Made by a program: the position numbers and the translations under genes
Notes under the pieces: generated by a model
Databases searched by the model: none
What the model was told of the DNA's origin: nothing
What the model saw: only the letters and a program-made list of their open reading frames with translations
Part shown: piece by piece, positions 12,261-24,600 of the stretch
How positions within the stretch are numbered: the first letter of the stretch is position 1
Layout: the number at the start of each line of letters is the position of its first letter
NCBI RefSeq assembly: GCF_037975245.1
Contig: NC_092564.1
Coordinates: 14,821,984 to 14,885,983 of the forward strand
Origin: Apostichopus japonicus
Lineage: Eukaryota > Echinodermata > Holothuroidea > Aspidochirotida > Stichopodidae
DNA length: 64,000 nt
Direction of reading: 5' to 3'

Positions 12261-13263
12261 TTTAAAGGCTTTGAAGACTCGCCTCAAACCGCATGCGGCC
12301 ATCTGAAAAAGTTAACTTTTCATTGCTTGCAAGTGACGTTTTGTTCGTGTCGCTACAAAATGCAGACAGTAATGAAACGTGATACCTTGTTATCTTTTAT
12401 CTAGACCTGAGATGTCCATCGCTGCTATTTACACTGTGTTGTGGGTATTGACTGTAGCTGCATGTACTGACTGTGCACTAGTGTATAATTACCGACGGCA
12501 TTACCCGTAGCATTTTTGAAGGCTCAGAATCTCATTGAATAATATAGCTTCTGCTATAAACATCTTTGCACTTGTAAAGCAACTTGAACATTTTGCATTT
12601 TGGGATGCGATACCGAATAAACCCTGCAGTGGCGGAGCTAGGGGTTTTGGTCAGTGGGGCGAGAAAGGTCTGTAGGGGCGCTTTGGACACTATCTAAGTG
12701 GAGAGCCACCACAGGTTGGCATGTAGCGTACAGAAATTTTTGGAGTAAAGATACTACCTAGATCGCCGGAAATGACCCTTTCCGGGCCTGGCTAATTTGC
12801 AGATAAACGAAGAATAAATAGTTGTCATCGCCAAATTACACCAACAAAATGTGACAAATGTCAATAGGTAGATGAGAGCGCAATAAAAAAAGTCAATAAT
12901 CGCGAATAAGTAAAAGGTGGTAAAGAGCTGAAAAGGGCGCCAGCAGTCCATTTGAGTCTGTCAGGGGCTGTATGGACGCTCCGCCACTGCCATCGATCCC
13001 AGAAAATACACACACAGCTTGCTACCGTCAGTAATTAGATACTAGTGTACAGTCAATACATACAGCGTAACGGTCAATACCCACAACACAGTGTACATAG
13101 CAGCGATGGAATTCTCAGGTCTAGATAAAAGATAACAAGGTATAACGTTTCATTACTGTCTGCATTTTGTAGCAACAAGAAGAAAAATTCACTTGCAAGC
13201 AACGGAAAGTTAACTTTTTCAGATGGCGGCACACGGTTTGGGGCGAGTCTTCAATGCCTTTAA
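12261..13263. mobile_element. TTAA-flanked foldback (long-TIR) element with an internal insertion
   Basis: The left arm 12266-12505 and right arm 12990-13259 are inverted copies of each other. Both outer ends read TTAA then AGGC(a/t)TTGAAGACT: left TTAA at 12262-12265, right TTAA at 13260-13263. The inner segment 12510-12625 matches copy A (425-562), and 12627-12989 is a separate insert. Without the insert the element is about 640 bp with arms of about 250 bp and no coding capacity, so it is a MITE or foldback element. TTAA flanks are the hallmark of piggyBac-type integration, but the AGGC terminus is not the usual CCC/CCT, so the superfamily is unproven. Confidence 0.75.
12627..12989. mobile_element. 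Small non-autonomous hAT-like element inside the foldback element
   Basis: It begins CAGTGGCGGAGC and ends GCTCCGCCACTG, a perfect 12-bp inverted terminal repeat, 363 bp overall. Internal sequence around 12688-12805 (gacactatctaag, gccacc, ggttggc, gtagcgtac, gccggaaa) matches 32700-32820 of the nested element at 32641-33513, so the two belong to one related group. The 8 bases on either side (aaaccctg and ccatcgat) do not match, so no target-site duplication is visible; recombination or decay after insertion is likely. Confidence 0.75.
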
Positions 13264-13292
13264 GGAATATCCTCCACTACCTACTTTTTATA

Positions 13293-13460
13293 AATTGACT
13301 ATAATTACTGTACATACAATAAATACAGTTAAATGTGCAGATACAACGGATCTCCTACATATATAATCATATATAATCAATTGACTATAATTACTGTACA
13401 TACAATAAATACAGTTAAATGTGCAGATACAACGGATCTCCAACATATAATCATTTGAAC
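13293..13460. repeat. 86-bp tandem duplication
   Basis: 'aattgactataattactg' starts at 13293 and again at 13379; each copy ends in 'gatacaacggatctcc(t/a)acatat'. It lies 30 bp outside the right end of the foldback element. The repeated minus-strand frame over it is a by-product. Confidence 0.9.
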
Positions 13461-13975
13461 AAAAACTAATATCCTTCTCACACAACAACATTATAATAAG
13501 TTAAAAGACTAAATTGTCTTGTAATATGAGATAGCACCTGAAGCATCTTGAATGTGATTTAGACATTTAGCACACTGTTTTACATAAAGGCCTTGATGCA
13601 CCACGTCTTACTATTAAAGTGAAGATAAGGAAAATGACAATAATAGCTACAACAAGAACTAATTTATTTCTCATAGCTGCACAGGGAATAATATAGTGTT
13701 CAAATATTCTGTGGCAGTTTCAAGACTCTGAATTTTGTCTCAGATTATAAAAATACTATGTATGGTTACTGTGTTAAAAAAAAACGCTACATATACGGTA
13801 CATCTATTGGTACATCGCACCGGTTTGGACTTGCATAGCAATAAGACCATTTTGCATGGCATAATGTGATGCAATGCTGGATAACATATTTCCTGTAGGA
13901 TCACTGTACATACAGTACAACAGCTACACTTTGCAACAGTACAACAGCTACACTAACAGCTACACAGCTACACAA
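13461..13975. other. Non-coding DNA ending in short 'acagctacac' repeats
   Basis: No gene supported. From about 13905 to 13975 'acagctacac' and 'gtacaacagctacac' recur four to five times directly in front of the SINE head, probably a small slippage array next to the insertion. Confidence 0.55.
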
Positions 13976-14212
13976 GGAGTGTTAGCTCAGTGGTAAACGC
14001 TGGTGCCTTCCGATCATAAGGTCCCCAGTTCGAGTCACTCCAAGATTAATGTATGTCGTCCAGTTACAGAGTTGTTGACAATTGACAATTCATAATCATG
14101 GACGTTAAATGTGAATCTAAGAGACTGACTTCGGTCAGCTTGCGGCTTTGATAAGCCAATGAGGCTTCTTTGCGAGTTCCTGCTTGCAGGAGGATCTAAA
14201 ATACATACATAC
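13976..14212 (+). mobile_element. tRNA-derived SINE, full-length-like copy
   Basis: The head begins GGAGTG and carries an A-box (TTAGCTCAGTGGT) and a B-box (AGTTCGAGTCAC) at tRNA-like spacing, ending ACTCC so that an acceptor stem can form with the head. A tRNA-unrelated body of about 165 bp follows ('gttgttgacaattgac', 'gactgacttcggtcagctt') and a tail 'gatctaaaatacatacatac'. A second copy in opposite orientation lies at 39625-39853, differing by scattered substitutions and small indels. SINEs are transcribed by RNA polymerase III and moved by a partner LINE; none is present here. No clear target duplication was found for this copy. Confidence 0.9.
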
Positions 14213-15837
14213 TTAATATTCTTTCCAAGCCACAATTAAAGTCTGAGTGGCACATAAATCGGCTTCCATAATTTACAGTCAAGAGCTATTCTTTACAGAA
14301 TACTCAAATTAATAGAACAACAACCTAATTTGATGGAGCTAAAGACGGTCCATAAACATACGTTCTTTGCCAGAATTGTTTTCTGTTTTTTTTTAAATTC
14401 CAAACTGGTCTCAACAAATCTTGCATGTGGTTTCTATCACTTGCTGTGTCAAAGTTTGATGAAATATGTACGCCAAACCTTCTAAATTTACTAAGTCAAC
14501 AATAAGCCTGAATGCAAGAATAAACTAGGTTATACTTGGCATGGCCAAATCTCCTTCATTTGAAAGTCAAGTTTATGTGCTGCCTCTGCAATAACTTGCC
14601 ACCTAAGGAACCGAGGGAGTTAATTGTGGAGTATCGATATCATCACAGCTTGAAACAAGATAACTCAAAGGGACCCTGCAGAAGAGTTAACTGCTTTGTT
14701 TGAAATTCACAATGTCAGCTGGGAAATCAAGCCAATTGATTTGACAGTGGGAGCAAACACCTTACTCCTGGATTTTCAGAGACAAAGAAACTGTCAAAAG
14801 CCTGCTGCAGCATCTAGGTAGTAGTAGTAGTAGTACAACAAAAGGTAAACAGAGAACCATGTAAATAGTATTTATGAGACTTTTGTGGAAAACGATGACT
14901 TCGCTGGTCGAAGAAAATGTCATTATCCAACTAAATCGTCGACGTTCAAAACAGTTGCATACCTGAGCGAGGAGTAGCAAACCCAGCAATCGTGTTTTAA
15001 ATTATGTGGTAGAGATCTTGTGAAGAACTACCGGGGAAGACTTATTTTGAATCCATTTGGAAGATTTAACGAGTTCCTTCACATGCTTCACTAGGTGTTA
15101 GCTCTAAGAAAGTATAAAAGTGACATCACTATATGCCACAAGTGCTTGAATATTTAATGTTTATTTGTATGTTGTACTTTGTTTATTTTCTCTAGAAGAT
15201 GTGATCTTTACATAATGTTGTTGCTGAAGTGATAAATTTTCTATATCTTATCTAAATATTGGCAACGATGACAGTTACGATACAGCTCAGATTCTCCATG
15301 AAGACGTGATGAGGGAACACGGAAATTATTTTAACTGCTGGCGTGGCACAACATGCCATTACACATTGTCAAAATGGCGGCCCCCTGATATGACTTTCGA
15401 TCCATGATGTACCTCCCACATTGAACCAGATTTTTTTACTCTGTTTGTGGGAGTGACCAGTTCATGATATAAAAGGCATGCTAACATGCCAAAATTGCTG
15501 GAAGATACATGTATCATATTCAAACCGTTAAGTCTCATGATGCACATTATAAACACAAACTTAACTGATAAATTTCCTGACTCTTTAAACTCATCTGACA
15601 TGTCTAATAAGCACTCGGTAATTACATTTATGAGCTGTTCATTTTCCCAAAACTTATTGATCCCATGCACAACAAAGATTAAATTGTAATGTCCCACAAA
15701 TTTAGTGCAATCCTTCATTTCTTAATATAACTGGCAAATATTTGCCCTTTTTCATGTAATTTCACTGCTCCTGGTATAAATGCAGTAAACTGAAAGTTAC
15801 AGTTTATGTTGTCTGGTACTTATATTCCTTTTTAACT
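14213..15837. other. Unique DNA; no supported gene
   Basis: A minus-strand 119-codon ATG frame covers 15359-15718; its composition is protein-like in part, but it has no splice sites or recognised domain, and frames of this length are expected by chance here. The stretch 14560-14800 is relatively complex and GC-balanced and could be regulatory. A short (TAG) repeat lies at 14818-14834. Confidence 0.35.
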
Positions 15838-15895
15838 TCCCCACCCCCATCCCATCTTCCCCATCCCATCTTCCCCATCCCCTCCCCATCTTCAC
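15838..15895. repeat. CCCATCTTCC-type simple tandem repeat
   Basis: 'cccatcttcc' and 'cccatcccc' recur for about 58 bp. Same flavour as 9221-9293. Confidence 0.85.
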
Positions 15896-16550
15896 TGGTG
15901 GTCTTTTTCAACACCTCTGATTTGAAACTAACGTAACCGACCAACTTTGTAATGAAGCTCCACCCCTCCCCCTCCACCCACCCATCCCCCCTAGTTCAAA
16001 GCAGATTCTGATATATACTCACGAAGTCCCTCAATTTAAAACATTAGTTCCTTCCACTGGTGATTTGAAGGGAATGCAACAATAATTGGCCATTTACCAG
16101 AAACCTGCCAACAACAATAAACTTAGTAAATGCAAAATGGTAAAACTGACCAAACAAGAGGTTTACTTAATCATCTGGAAATCTTATCACCATGACAACC
16201 AAGTGGATATCTTTTGTGATCAGATTTATGCAGTCAAAATTTTTCCTCAAGACTTCTTGTATCACATCATTCTTTCACTCAGAAAAGGTAGAGACCATCA
16301 GATCTCACAGAGTCTTTCAGGAATAGGATGGACACACTGCCTGAGGCAAATTACTTGGCAACTTCTACAAGCTTATAGTAAATATACATCTTGTCATATC
16401 CAGTCCACATCTCGACTTCATTACTCATTCAAAATTGCTCTAAATTGGCAATAAGGTATAGACCAACCAATAGATTGCAGGGTTCTGAATAAATATAGTG
16501 GTAAGTACTGCTCAAGAAAGAAGTAAAATACAATATATGAATATTATTCA

Positions 16551-16581
<31 letters not shown>

Positions 16582-19284
16582 CCGGGAATACCTACACAAT
16601 GGTGTGGAGGATATTACTATAATGCACAAGGTACTAAAAGCTAATATACAAGTGGTTTGTGAAAGATTATCAACAAATAATGTCTCAAAGATTTGGCAAG
16701 CAGCAATGTTCAGTACATATACACAGTGGTCCCTGAAGTACAGCATATATGTTTAGGTGTATGTTTTCACATAATGTTGGTTTAAACTAAGAAAGTAATG
16801 GAATGAGTTGTTTGAACATTATGGTTTAAATTTTTGGAGTATTGATAATTTCATTGATGTAATTTCTTCCTTTTCTTTCTTCTCCTTTTTTTAATAATTT
16901 TTTTTATAATTATGAATATATCCTCAAGATTGTGAATATTCATAATTCCATTCATTTGCATATATTCATTTCATGAATCAAAAATATATCAAACAATGTG
17001 CCCAAGTTACATACTTCGCCATTTTTTGTATGTTTCGCACAGAGATGTCATATGAATGTATTTCGGAACACATTCAAAAATCCTTTTAAATGCTTTTCTT
17101 AAATTTGTTTGAAATGAATTTGGAATTTTGTTTACTGACATTACTGTTTGGACGTTGGTAGATATATCCTTCTATACACGCACAGAACAGCATAACGCTG
17201 AAAACATACGCACCCACAAAGTGCAGACCACAGTGTTGTGTAATTAATGTAAAACTTCAAATCCCACACGTTTACTGTAACACTGGCAGGTGTGAATTTC
17301 AAAATTACTGAAAATCTTTCAGCCAGTGCATAAGTAAACATAACCCTGAGCCTTGTTCATGATTTGCAACGGAGTTTTTATCTTAAGGACAAATTTGGAA
17401 ACTATTTCTGCTTCGTTGAACAACCATTCGAACAAAATGACTTAGAAGCTACAATATTGGATGTGAGATTAAATGCTGAGGCGTGTTTTAAGTGGGAAGG
17501 ATGTTGACTTTGCCCTACAGGTTTAGTCTTAATGAGATGAACTTTGGCTTCCAATCCAATCCATAGTTCTTTTAACTTTCTTCAATATCACATCATACAT
17601 ATATCTCAATATATATACTGCAGGGCCTGCAGGTATGTATTGGCGATTATCTGATCATCACAAAAATCTTGAGAAATACCTCACTGAACCCCCTCTCCCC
17701 CTGCTCCCCTCCGCCCCCTCCCCCCTCCCCCTTAAGAAAAGTTTTGAGAATTGATCTTAAAGGTCATCAGTATACTGGTCCATAAGTTTATCATGAGCTA
17801 GAAATTCCTAAAAGTTTTGAAAAGTACTTCCCAGGTGATGGTTCTGTGAATGTCCAAATTCATTCCAGCCATGGAGAAGAGCAAAGTTTTAAAATATCCA
17901 ACTACTGTAAATGTCTTATTGCGAGAACTTGAAAGAAACACCACTTTAGAGATATGGAAGTAAAATGCTTGTAGAAGTGGGAGAGTGAAGGACCATTATT
18001 AGACTTTTCAGCATATTTAGGGCCACAATACTAATGACCTTAAAAGTTAGATCTCCTTGAAGCGAAAGCTAGAAATATATAAGTCAGCATGGACCAAAGC
18101 TTTTACGGCCATCGACAAGTAGTGACTGCATACTGCTGACTCAAGTGTATAAAGTTGTCTACAGTAGGGCATGCGGTCTTAACAAAACCTGCGCCCCGTT
18201 GTATGCAATAAATTCTCCCTTTCCTCATTAGTTGCGTCATTTTCTCTTCCGTAAACCTTGGTGGATAGATACCATTTAACATTTTAATCATGTTTATTCA
18301 TGATCTACAACAGAAAGCCTTGAATTTTCATCCAACAAACCTGACAACTTATTCTGTTAAACTTCAAATTATATCTGTCTAATTATTCCAAAGTATATAC
18401 CTTTGAAATCTCATCCCTCCTAACGTAAGAAAGAAGAAAAAAGAAAAAAGAATAGTGACATTGACATGCAACAGAACAATTTGCTTTGTCAGTTAAATCA
18501 TTACCAAAATAGACATTTTCTGCAAAAATACAAGTAACTCTCAAGTTGACAACCACAGTAAAGAAATCAGAAAGCTGATACAACTCTCAAAGCCCACGAG
18601 AACTTTTTGCTCCTTTCAAAGGCCCTAATTTTTACTAGTGTTGTCACAATCAATTCCTCGCCACACATCAACGATCAATCAAATTTAAATCTCGAGAGCA
18701 GCGGAGCGATATATGTATTTTTTCTTTCCTTTTCTCTCCATCTCCGATAAAAGAACTGCTCCCCAAGTTCATACCAAACAGCAGAAGATCTGCAACAGGA
18801 AGCATTATTGAGGTCGAGGCATCGGTTGGTGGTACAATCAATCAATTAAAAGTAATGTGAATAATTTAGATTTTTTTTTTCTCCTCTGGTTTTTTTCAGT
18901 GGAACTCTTTCCTTAATCTTCCTTACTCTGACTCACTCTTCCGCTTCAGATCACAATGAAGTTTGCTCATCGGGTTTTGCAAGGTCTTAGGCATATAGTG
19001 CAAAACTTACGCTGTTTCTGTCGTTAAGGCTAATCAAATGCCGCTTGGAGAATAACACGTTTCATCCGCTGGCTTTACAATACGACATATTGTACGGTAC
19101 TCTTGGTATCAATTGTTATATGAGGCAGCAACATGTCTAACTTAATGAATTAGAAATTTTCAAAACAGTAGTAATCTTTGTTCATGGATGACTCATATTC
19201 ATCTCATCACATTGTTTTCTTTTATTACAAATTACAACAAGTCCCATGACAACTTCATATATATTTTACTTCTTGAAAGCAATA
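15896..19284. other. Unique AT-rich DNA with simple repeats
   Basis: No gene supported. It contains an (AT) tract at 16555-16581 and a C-rich pyrimidine tract at about 17688-17737. The stretch 18640-19080 is relatively complex with several CpG and could be regulatory. The 122-codon plus-strand frame from 16086 shows no splice or domain support. Confidence 0.4.
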
Positions 19285-19333
19285 ATCTGGGCAATTTAAG
19301 TAGCACATAATCGGGGCAATTTAAGTAGCACAT
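19285..19333. repeat. Short tandem duplication
   Basis: 'gggcaatttaagtagcacat' occurs twice in a row, separated by 'aatcg'. Confidence 0.85.
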
Positions 19334-20044
19334 GTTCCGTAAAAAGTATGACAGAACTGTGATTCACTTTTCTTGCAACAGTTTTTATTTATTCGCTACG
19401 TACATTGTTTGTGTAGCCACACTGCTACAGTTAGGGTGCAAATTGGTAATGACAAGAAAACAAGGTCCACTATTTTGCCTTTTTGGGGGTATATGGTAGA
19501 GAAAACTTAAGAAAATCTTCTTTAATGAAATAGAGCAATCTGAACGCATACATTCATATATTTTGATTATAAAATGCATTTCAATTGAGCTTGGTACAAA
19601 TTTGTTGCATTGACTGACTGAATACGTACTGCCTTGTATTGTAATAGAGTGAAATATACTACCTACATGTTTATTCACAATTGATTTCCTTGGAATGCAT
19701 ATAGGCTTATTCGAAACTTAAATTTCTCAGACTATCAGATTTAACTATATATAGGTCTACCATTAAATGTCTCAAAGAATGAAACTACTTAAAAATTGGG
19801 TGGCCATAAGATGCTTGAGAAGTGAGGAGTGGATATTATCCAGAGATTAGCATATTATATTTTAATGAGGAATAATTCTTGCACAACTAAAAGATCCATA
19901 GACACGTTACTAGCACTCTATTATATTTATTCTTTTCTTGGTGACTGTAACATATCAAGGCTACAATTTCTGCCTTAAGTCATCCTACTTTAAAAAAATG
20001 GAAATCCAGTTCCTGTTTGAAAAGGCTAGTTAAAGGGTGTCAAG
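19334..20044. other. Non-coding DNA, nothing recognised
   Basis: AT-rich with no gene or repeat supported; the 97-codon minus-strand frame at 19385-19678 has no other evidence. Confidence 0.4.
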
Positions 20045-20404
20045 ACTCACGCAAAAGGAAACGTCTAATGCCGGTAATCTGACCTATTTTCGAATGAGGT
20101 GTAACAGAAGTGTTAGACACCACCATCCATCCCAAAAAATACACACACAGCTTGCTACCGTCGGTAATTAGACACTAGTGTACAGTCAGTACATGCAGCT
20201 GCGGTCAATACCCACAGCACAGTGTACAAACGATACAGTGATGGACATCTCTGAGGTCCAGCTAAAGATAACAAGGTAACACTTTCCATTACTGTCTGCA
20301 TTTTGTAGCAACAAGAGAAAAACTTCACTTGCAAGCAACGGAAAGTTAACTTTTTAAAGATGGCGGCATGCTGTTTGGGGCAAGTCTTCAATGCCTTTAA
20401 AATG
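20045..20404 (-). repeat. Dispersed TTAA-family element, copy D
   Basis: Reverse-complement match to copy A along its length ('gtctaatgccggtaatctgacc', 'acacagcttgctaccgtcgg', 'aagataacaaggta', 'gttaactttt'). It ends in GCCT followed by TTAA, like both ends of the element at 12261-13263, here followed by 'aatgacatc'. Only one arm is present; no inverted partner is seen nearby, so it is a solo arm or truncated element. Confidence 0.85.
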
Positions 20405-21322
20405 ACATCATCTCAGATACCACCATTTTTGAGCTTCGCTGTCTTTTTCTTTCCATTCTTTTTTTCCTCTTTGTTTTGTCTCCCTTTTATTCTTTTACCT
20501 GTGTTTTTCCTTTCATTAAATTTGCATAAATGCCTTTGTAACTTATGTCATCCTCTTAAAGCATCAATGCTTCTTTAGTATTCACATTTATGTTTCCTAT
20601 CAGTAGGTAATGAAAGCTATCATTTTAGTAATTTAGTTTCCATTTAAATTGAAAATATACAGCCATCCTTGTCATCCATGTAGGTTGTTGATGTGAACAT
20701 TAATCTAGTCCAGACCATAAACAACAGAGGATGAATTTACTTTGCAATCTGCCAAATCTCAAACTACAGCTGCAAAATAGTAGATGAAAGTGTTTTGGAT
20801 TCAATATGCTACAGTGTACAGTATCCTAATACATCATTAAACATATGAAAAAGCCCTAAATCTTGTCAAAATTCCTTTAGTAGGCCAATTAATGTCCATG
20901 CTGACAGTATTAATGTTACTTTATCCTAACTCATAATGCATGTATATGGTGATAATTCTTTTATCAGATGCCGAATAATTTATAACAGACATTTCTCGTT
21001 TGAGGTAAATATGTTACAAGATATTAATGATGGATTGTTTGGAGATATGACTTGTTGAACATGTTATAAACGTGATTCCTGAGTGGGTTATGTGTGGTAA
21101 CAAACAAAACTGAAACAGATTTGATTAAAAGAAGGAAACTTTGGAGTAATCTTATAAATGATGCAAAATAGTACTTTTTGACACATATTTAATAACACAG
21201 TAGTTTAAAGGGAGAAAAGTGTTGAAACTAGTTTTGCATGATGACAGAAATAAGAATATCATAACAAATTCTCATTTTAATCATTTTTATATGAAACTTA
21301 AATTATTTTTCCACGTTTTTAG
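20405..21322. other. Non-coding DNA, T-rich start
   Basis: The first 120 bp are T/C-rich and give a low-complexity hydrophobic frame. The rest is AT-rich with nothing recognised. It ends in a pyrimidine tract plus 'cacgtttttag' that could be a 3' splice site. Confidence 0.4.
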
Positions 21323-21649
21323 GAATTCCTTGTCAACCGATATCCATGCACCATGTACCCAAAAGAGTCTTTAATGAATGGAATTCGCAACAACAGAATT
21401 CCCAGGTGTGACAGAGAGTCGTCAGATGATCCAATCAGCCACTCTATCGCTACATACTCCACTCTCCCTCCAATCCAAAGAAAAGGGAAGGTTAACATAC
21501 AGCACATACTCTCACTACACACTCGGGCACCATCAAAAACGGACCACTGCACTATATCAAAGCCATCTCTGTTGCTCTGTTTATTGTTCGGCTCAAGGAA
21601 AGAAAACAAAAACAAAATGGCAATTTCCTTACTGGAAAATATCCCTTGA
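21323..21649 (+). CDS. Candidate terminal exon, strand uncertain
   Basis: After an acceptor-like 'ccacgtttttag', a frame starting exactly at 21323 stays open for 108 codons to a TGA at 21647-21649. It contains a mixed, polar stretch (NRYPCTMYPKESLMNG, then CDRESSDDPISHSIATYS). The stretch has a higher GC content than its flanks and includes a CCAAT box. Another plus-strand frame and a 119-codon minus-strand frame (21319-21678) are also open, so coding strand and frame cannot be settled; a conserved non-coding element would look similar. An internal 'ccag|gtgtga' donor at 21405/21406 would give an 83-bp exon instead. No family recognised. Confidence 0.22.
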   Translation, partial: EFLVNRYPCTMYPKESLMNGIRNNRIPRCDRESSDDPISHSIATYSTLPPIQRKGKVNIQHILSLHTRAPSKTDHCTISKPSLLLCLLFGSRKENKNKMAISLLENIP

Positions 21650-24600
21650 CATACATATATATTCCCAAAGGGTATCATTCCAATTTTTCTTTTTTACACC
21701 CAGTCACTATTTCCTAACCATCATTTATAGACCTAACCATCACTAGGGTAATAAATATAACCGGTGATTGATGGTGTCAAGTGGTACGAATAATTAAGAT
21801 CCCGTATTAACACCAAACCCTTCCCCACTGTGTATAAATTGCAACCACTACTAACTTTAAAAAAATTTAAATAAACCATAGGGGGGGGGTGGTGGGGAGC
21901 AGATATTGAAAGGGCAATTGGCTCCAAACAGTTCTCTAGATGAAAATATGTTCCTTGTAACTTTAAATTGGAAAGGAATCACTCCGATAGTATTCATACC
22001 ACAAGTTAAATGCAGCAATCTAGCGTTAATTAAAGAAAATAAAAGAAAGACAAAATTCGCTGAACTTTCAATTACTAATTTATGCTCATTTTTATCTTAT
22101 TTCAATTGCCAAGGATTATCACCAAACAATAAGTAAAGTGTAAAAATCAACACAAAAAAGACAGTACTTTGCACTTTAAACAAGATCTATGGTGAATTTT
22201 TTTAAGAAACGATCTGAATTTTTTGGCATTGAATATATACAGTATCTAAGTGCGAATTCAGGAGGGGTGAATTCTATCGGGTAATCAAGTTTAATGAAAG
22301 GCGGCTCTGCCATCAAACAAAACCAATCATGTAATTTGAAATTCTACGCGAGGTCAGCCAAACTAATTTGCATCCACCAGAAGCGAGAACTTTAAATAAT
22401 AAATATTCTGCGGTATATAGGAAACCAAAAAATACATTTGAATTTGCTGGCAACTGCTATACAGATATTGATCAGCAGAGCGATTCTTGCATTGAAAAGT
22501 TGCAAGATATTAAATTGAAGCAATACAAGAACACACACACAGAGAAAGCATGATTTCACGACTTTGTCAAGATGAATTTTATCTGTACAGCTGCTATTTT
22601 GCAAAGAACTGAGAGAAAGTTTTGGGAGTTGTTCTAATAGAATTTCTTAGAGCTCTGTTAACGAATGTTAAACTGAGGAGAATGTATTTCAAATAGGGGT
22701 GAAATTAAATTTTCCAGGACCAGAAACCTACTGAACTTTTCTGCCAAATGTGCTGTAGCTCAAAGTTCACTGGATTTCCTTAATGGAAAAAGGGGCCACT
22801 TGAGTGTCAACAGGGACCATCGGGCATTTTCAAATGTAATTATTTATACTAATTTTGATTTATAAAATATTAAATTTGTGGTTTTCATGTTCCTCAACAA
22901 ACATTGATAACTGTACATGCTTCATCACTCCCGTTTTTTGGTATTTACTTTTGCTTCAAATGAAAAAAAAAATGTCAAAAAGTGGTTGATTGCATGGCTG
23001 GGGGCTGATAAGCGGTAGAATGCTCTACTGGTACTCTTTGTCAGGCATATCAAAGGAGGTTGGTTTTACATGTTTAGGGGGCTACTCGGACCCTGATCCG
23101 GTTGTTACCAATCCGAATAACTTCAAACCCAAGCTACCATACTGTAAGGTATGAAGATGGCTGGCACAAGTGCATTTTTTTCAATGCTGTTGGTCTACGA
23201 TATATCAACACTAAGAAATCCATCAAACTGCTGCTTTATTTATTATCCACCATATTTTGACTTGGTGAGTGACTGCACTTGCTCTGACAACATATTCCAC
23301 TGGGTTCTGCCAACTGTTTATACTGAGTTAAAACTACACTCACTGTTATATAAAATTGAAATACCAAAGTCCCAACTTCACCATTCAGTATTAGGTTTAC
23401 CAGTGTTATATCACTGCAGCGTGTGCTGCACATGGTTGAAGCCTTTTCTGGGTTAACATGTACATTTAAATGGAGCAGTGAAAGGAAAACAAATTGCAGT
23501 ATAGAATATCATTATGACATACACTAAGGTTCAAGAGCAATGCTAATACAGATATGAATGTAATGTTTGTTTACACTCAAGTAAGTGCAGCCTACTGTAC
23601 AGAGTGGAGAGATACAAATTATTTAAGGGCTTGAATTTTGTACAACAATTTGAAATTCATGGCATGTAATTTTTACAATGGTTCTGTGTGTACATAGAAC
23701 AGGCTACGTTGGGTTGCCAAAATTTTGTACAACCATTTCACCGTGTTAGACGTCATTAAATGTAATACTATGTACGCCGGAATATTCGCAGGGAATTTTT
23801 TCAAATTCCTACGTAGGGTACGATTAATCTATTAAGGTACCCTCTGCTTTCTTTAGCAAAAAAAAAAAAGTCACTGCTTCTTCTTTCTTTCTGTCTTGCT
23901 AAAAGTGAACTAGAATTTACAGATTCTTAAGAACCTGCAAACAGAAATGGTGAATCATTGCAAAGGCATTTTCCTCCAAGCACTGTAAGATAGCACTGTT
24001 ATCAATTCCATTTTGAGTGTATAATATTGACCCATAAACTGTAGTAGGCAACTGAGAAATATTTCTTACATGTGGTGTAGCTTTTTTGCATTGTGATTTT
24101 CTTCCTTGGCAAGGTCTGTCAACAACTTGCAGTACTAGAACCTACATACATATTACCAGTTAACAACAAGCCAATCTGTTTTTACAGGTTGACTGGTTGA
24201 TCTCAACGCTCCCTGTCCATTGAAAGTCACTGGTGCTTGACGGACCTCAGCATCCTGTGAATACACTCACCCTTTTGAGTTAAAGAACAGTTCACAGGTA
24301 TGGTATTTGAAGGGAGGGACACAGGGAGTGCTACCTATTGACATGCAGAAGGTGTGGACAAAAAAAAAGATACCGTATAGTCAATATGTACAGTGTACCC
24401 TAACTTTTCATACAAGTGTGCACTGAAAAGAATTTCAAGTTGGGCAAAATTATCATAATAACAAGGCTAAAATTGATCAAAATTTTTCCTCTGTTTCATT
24501 TTAAAGACTTTGATATGCGAGTCCATATATTGTTGTGAATAACCAATGTTAAATGTATCCCTCCCATTTTAAAATAACAGTTACAACAATTTTCCAATAT

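Noticed and set aside
13976-14042. Functional tRNA gene
   Set aside because: The tRNA-like head is followed by a SINE body present in a second copy at 39625-39853, so it is a SINE, not a tRNA gene.
15359-15718. 119-codon minus-strand ORF with ATG
   Set aside because: Frames of this length are expected several times by chance in 64 kb of AT-rich DNA read in six frames; no domain, splice sites or composition shift found.
16954-22373. Octamer ATGCAAAT/ATTTGCAT sites as a regulatory signature
   Set aside because: About four copies in the window is close to the number expected by chance in AT-rich sequence, so octamers alone carry no weight.
22975-23060. tRNA-like 'ctgataagcggtagaatgctc...' segment
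   Set aside because: The A-box resemblance is weak, 'ggttttac' is a poor B box, and there is no second copy in the window.
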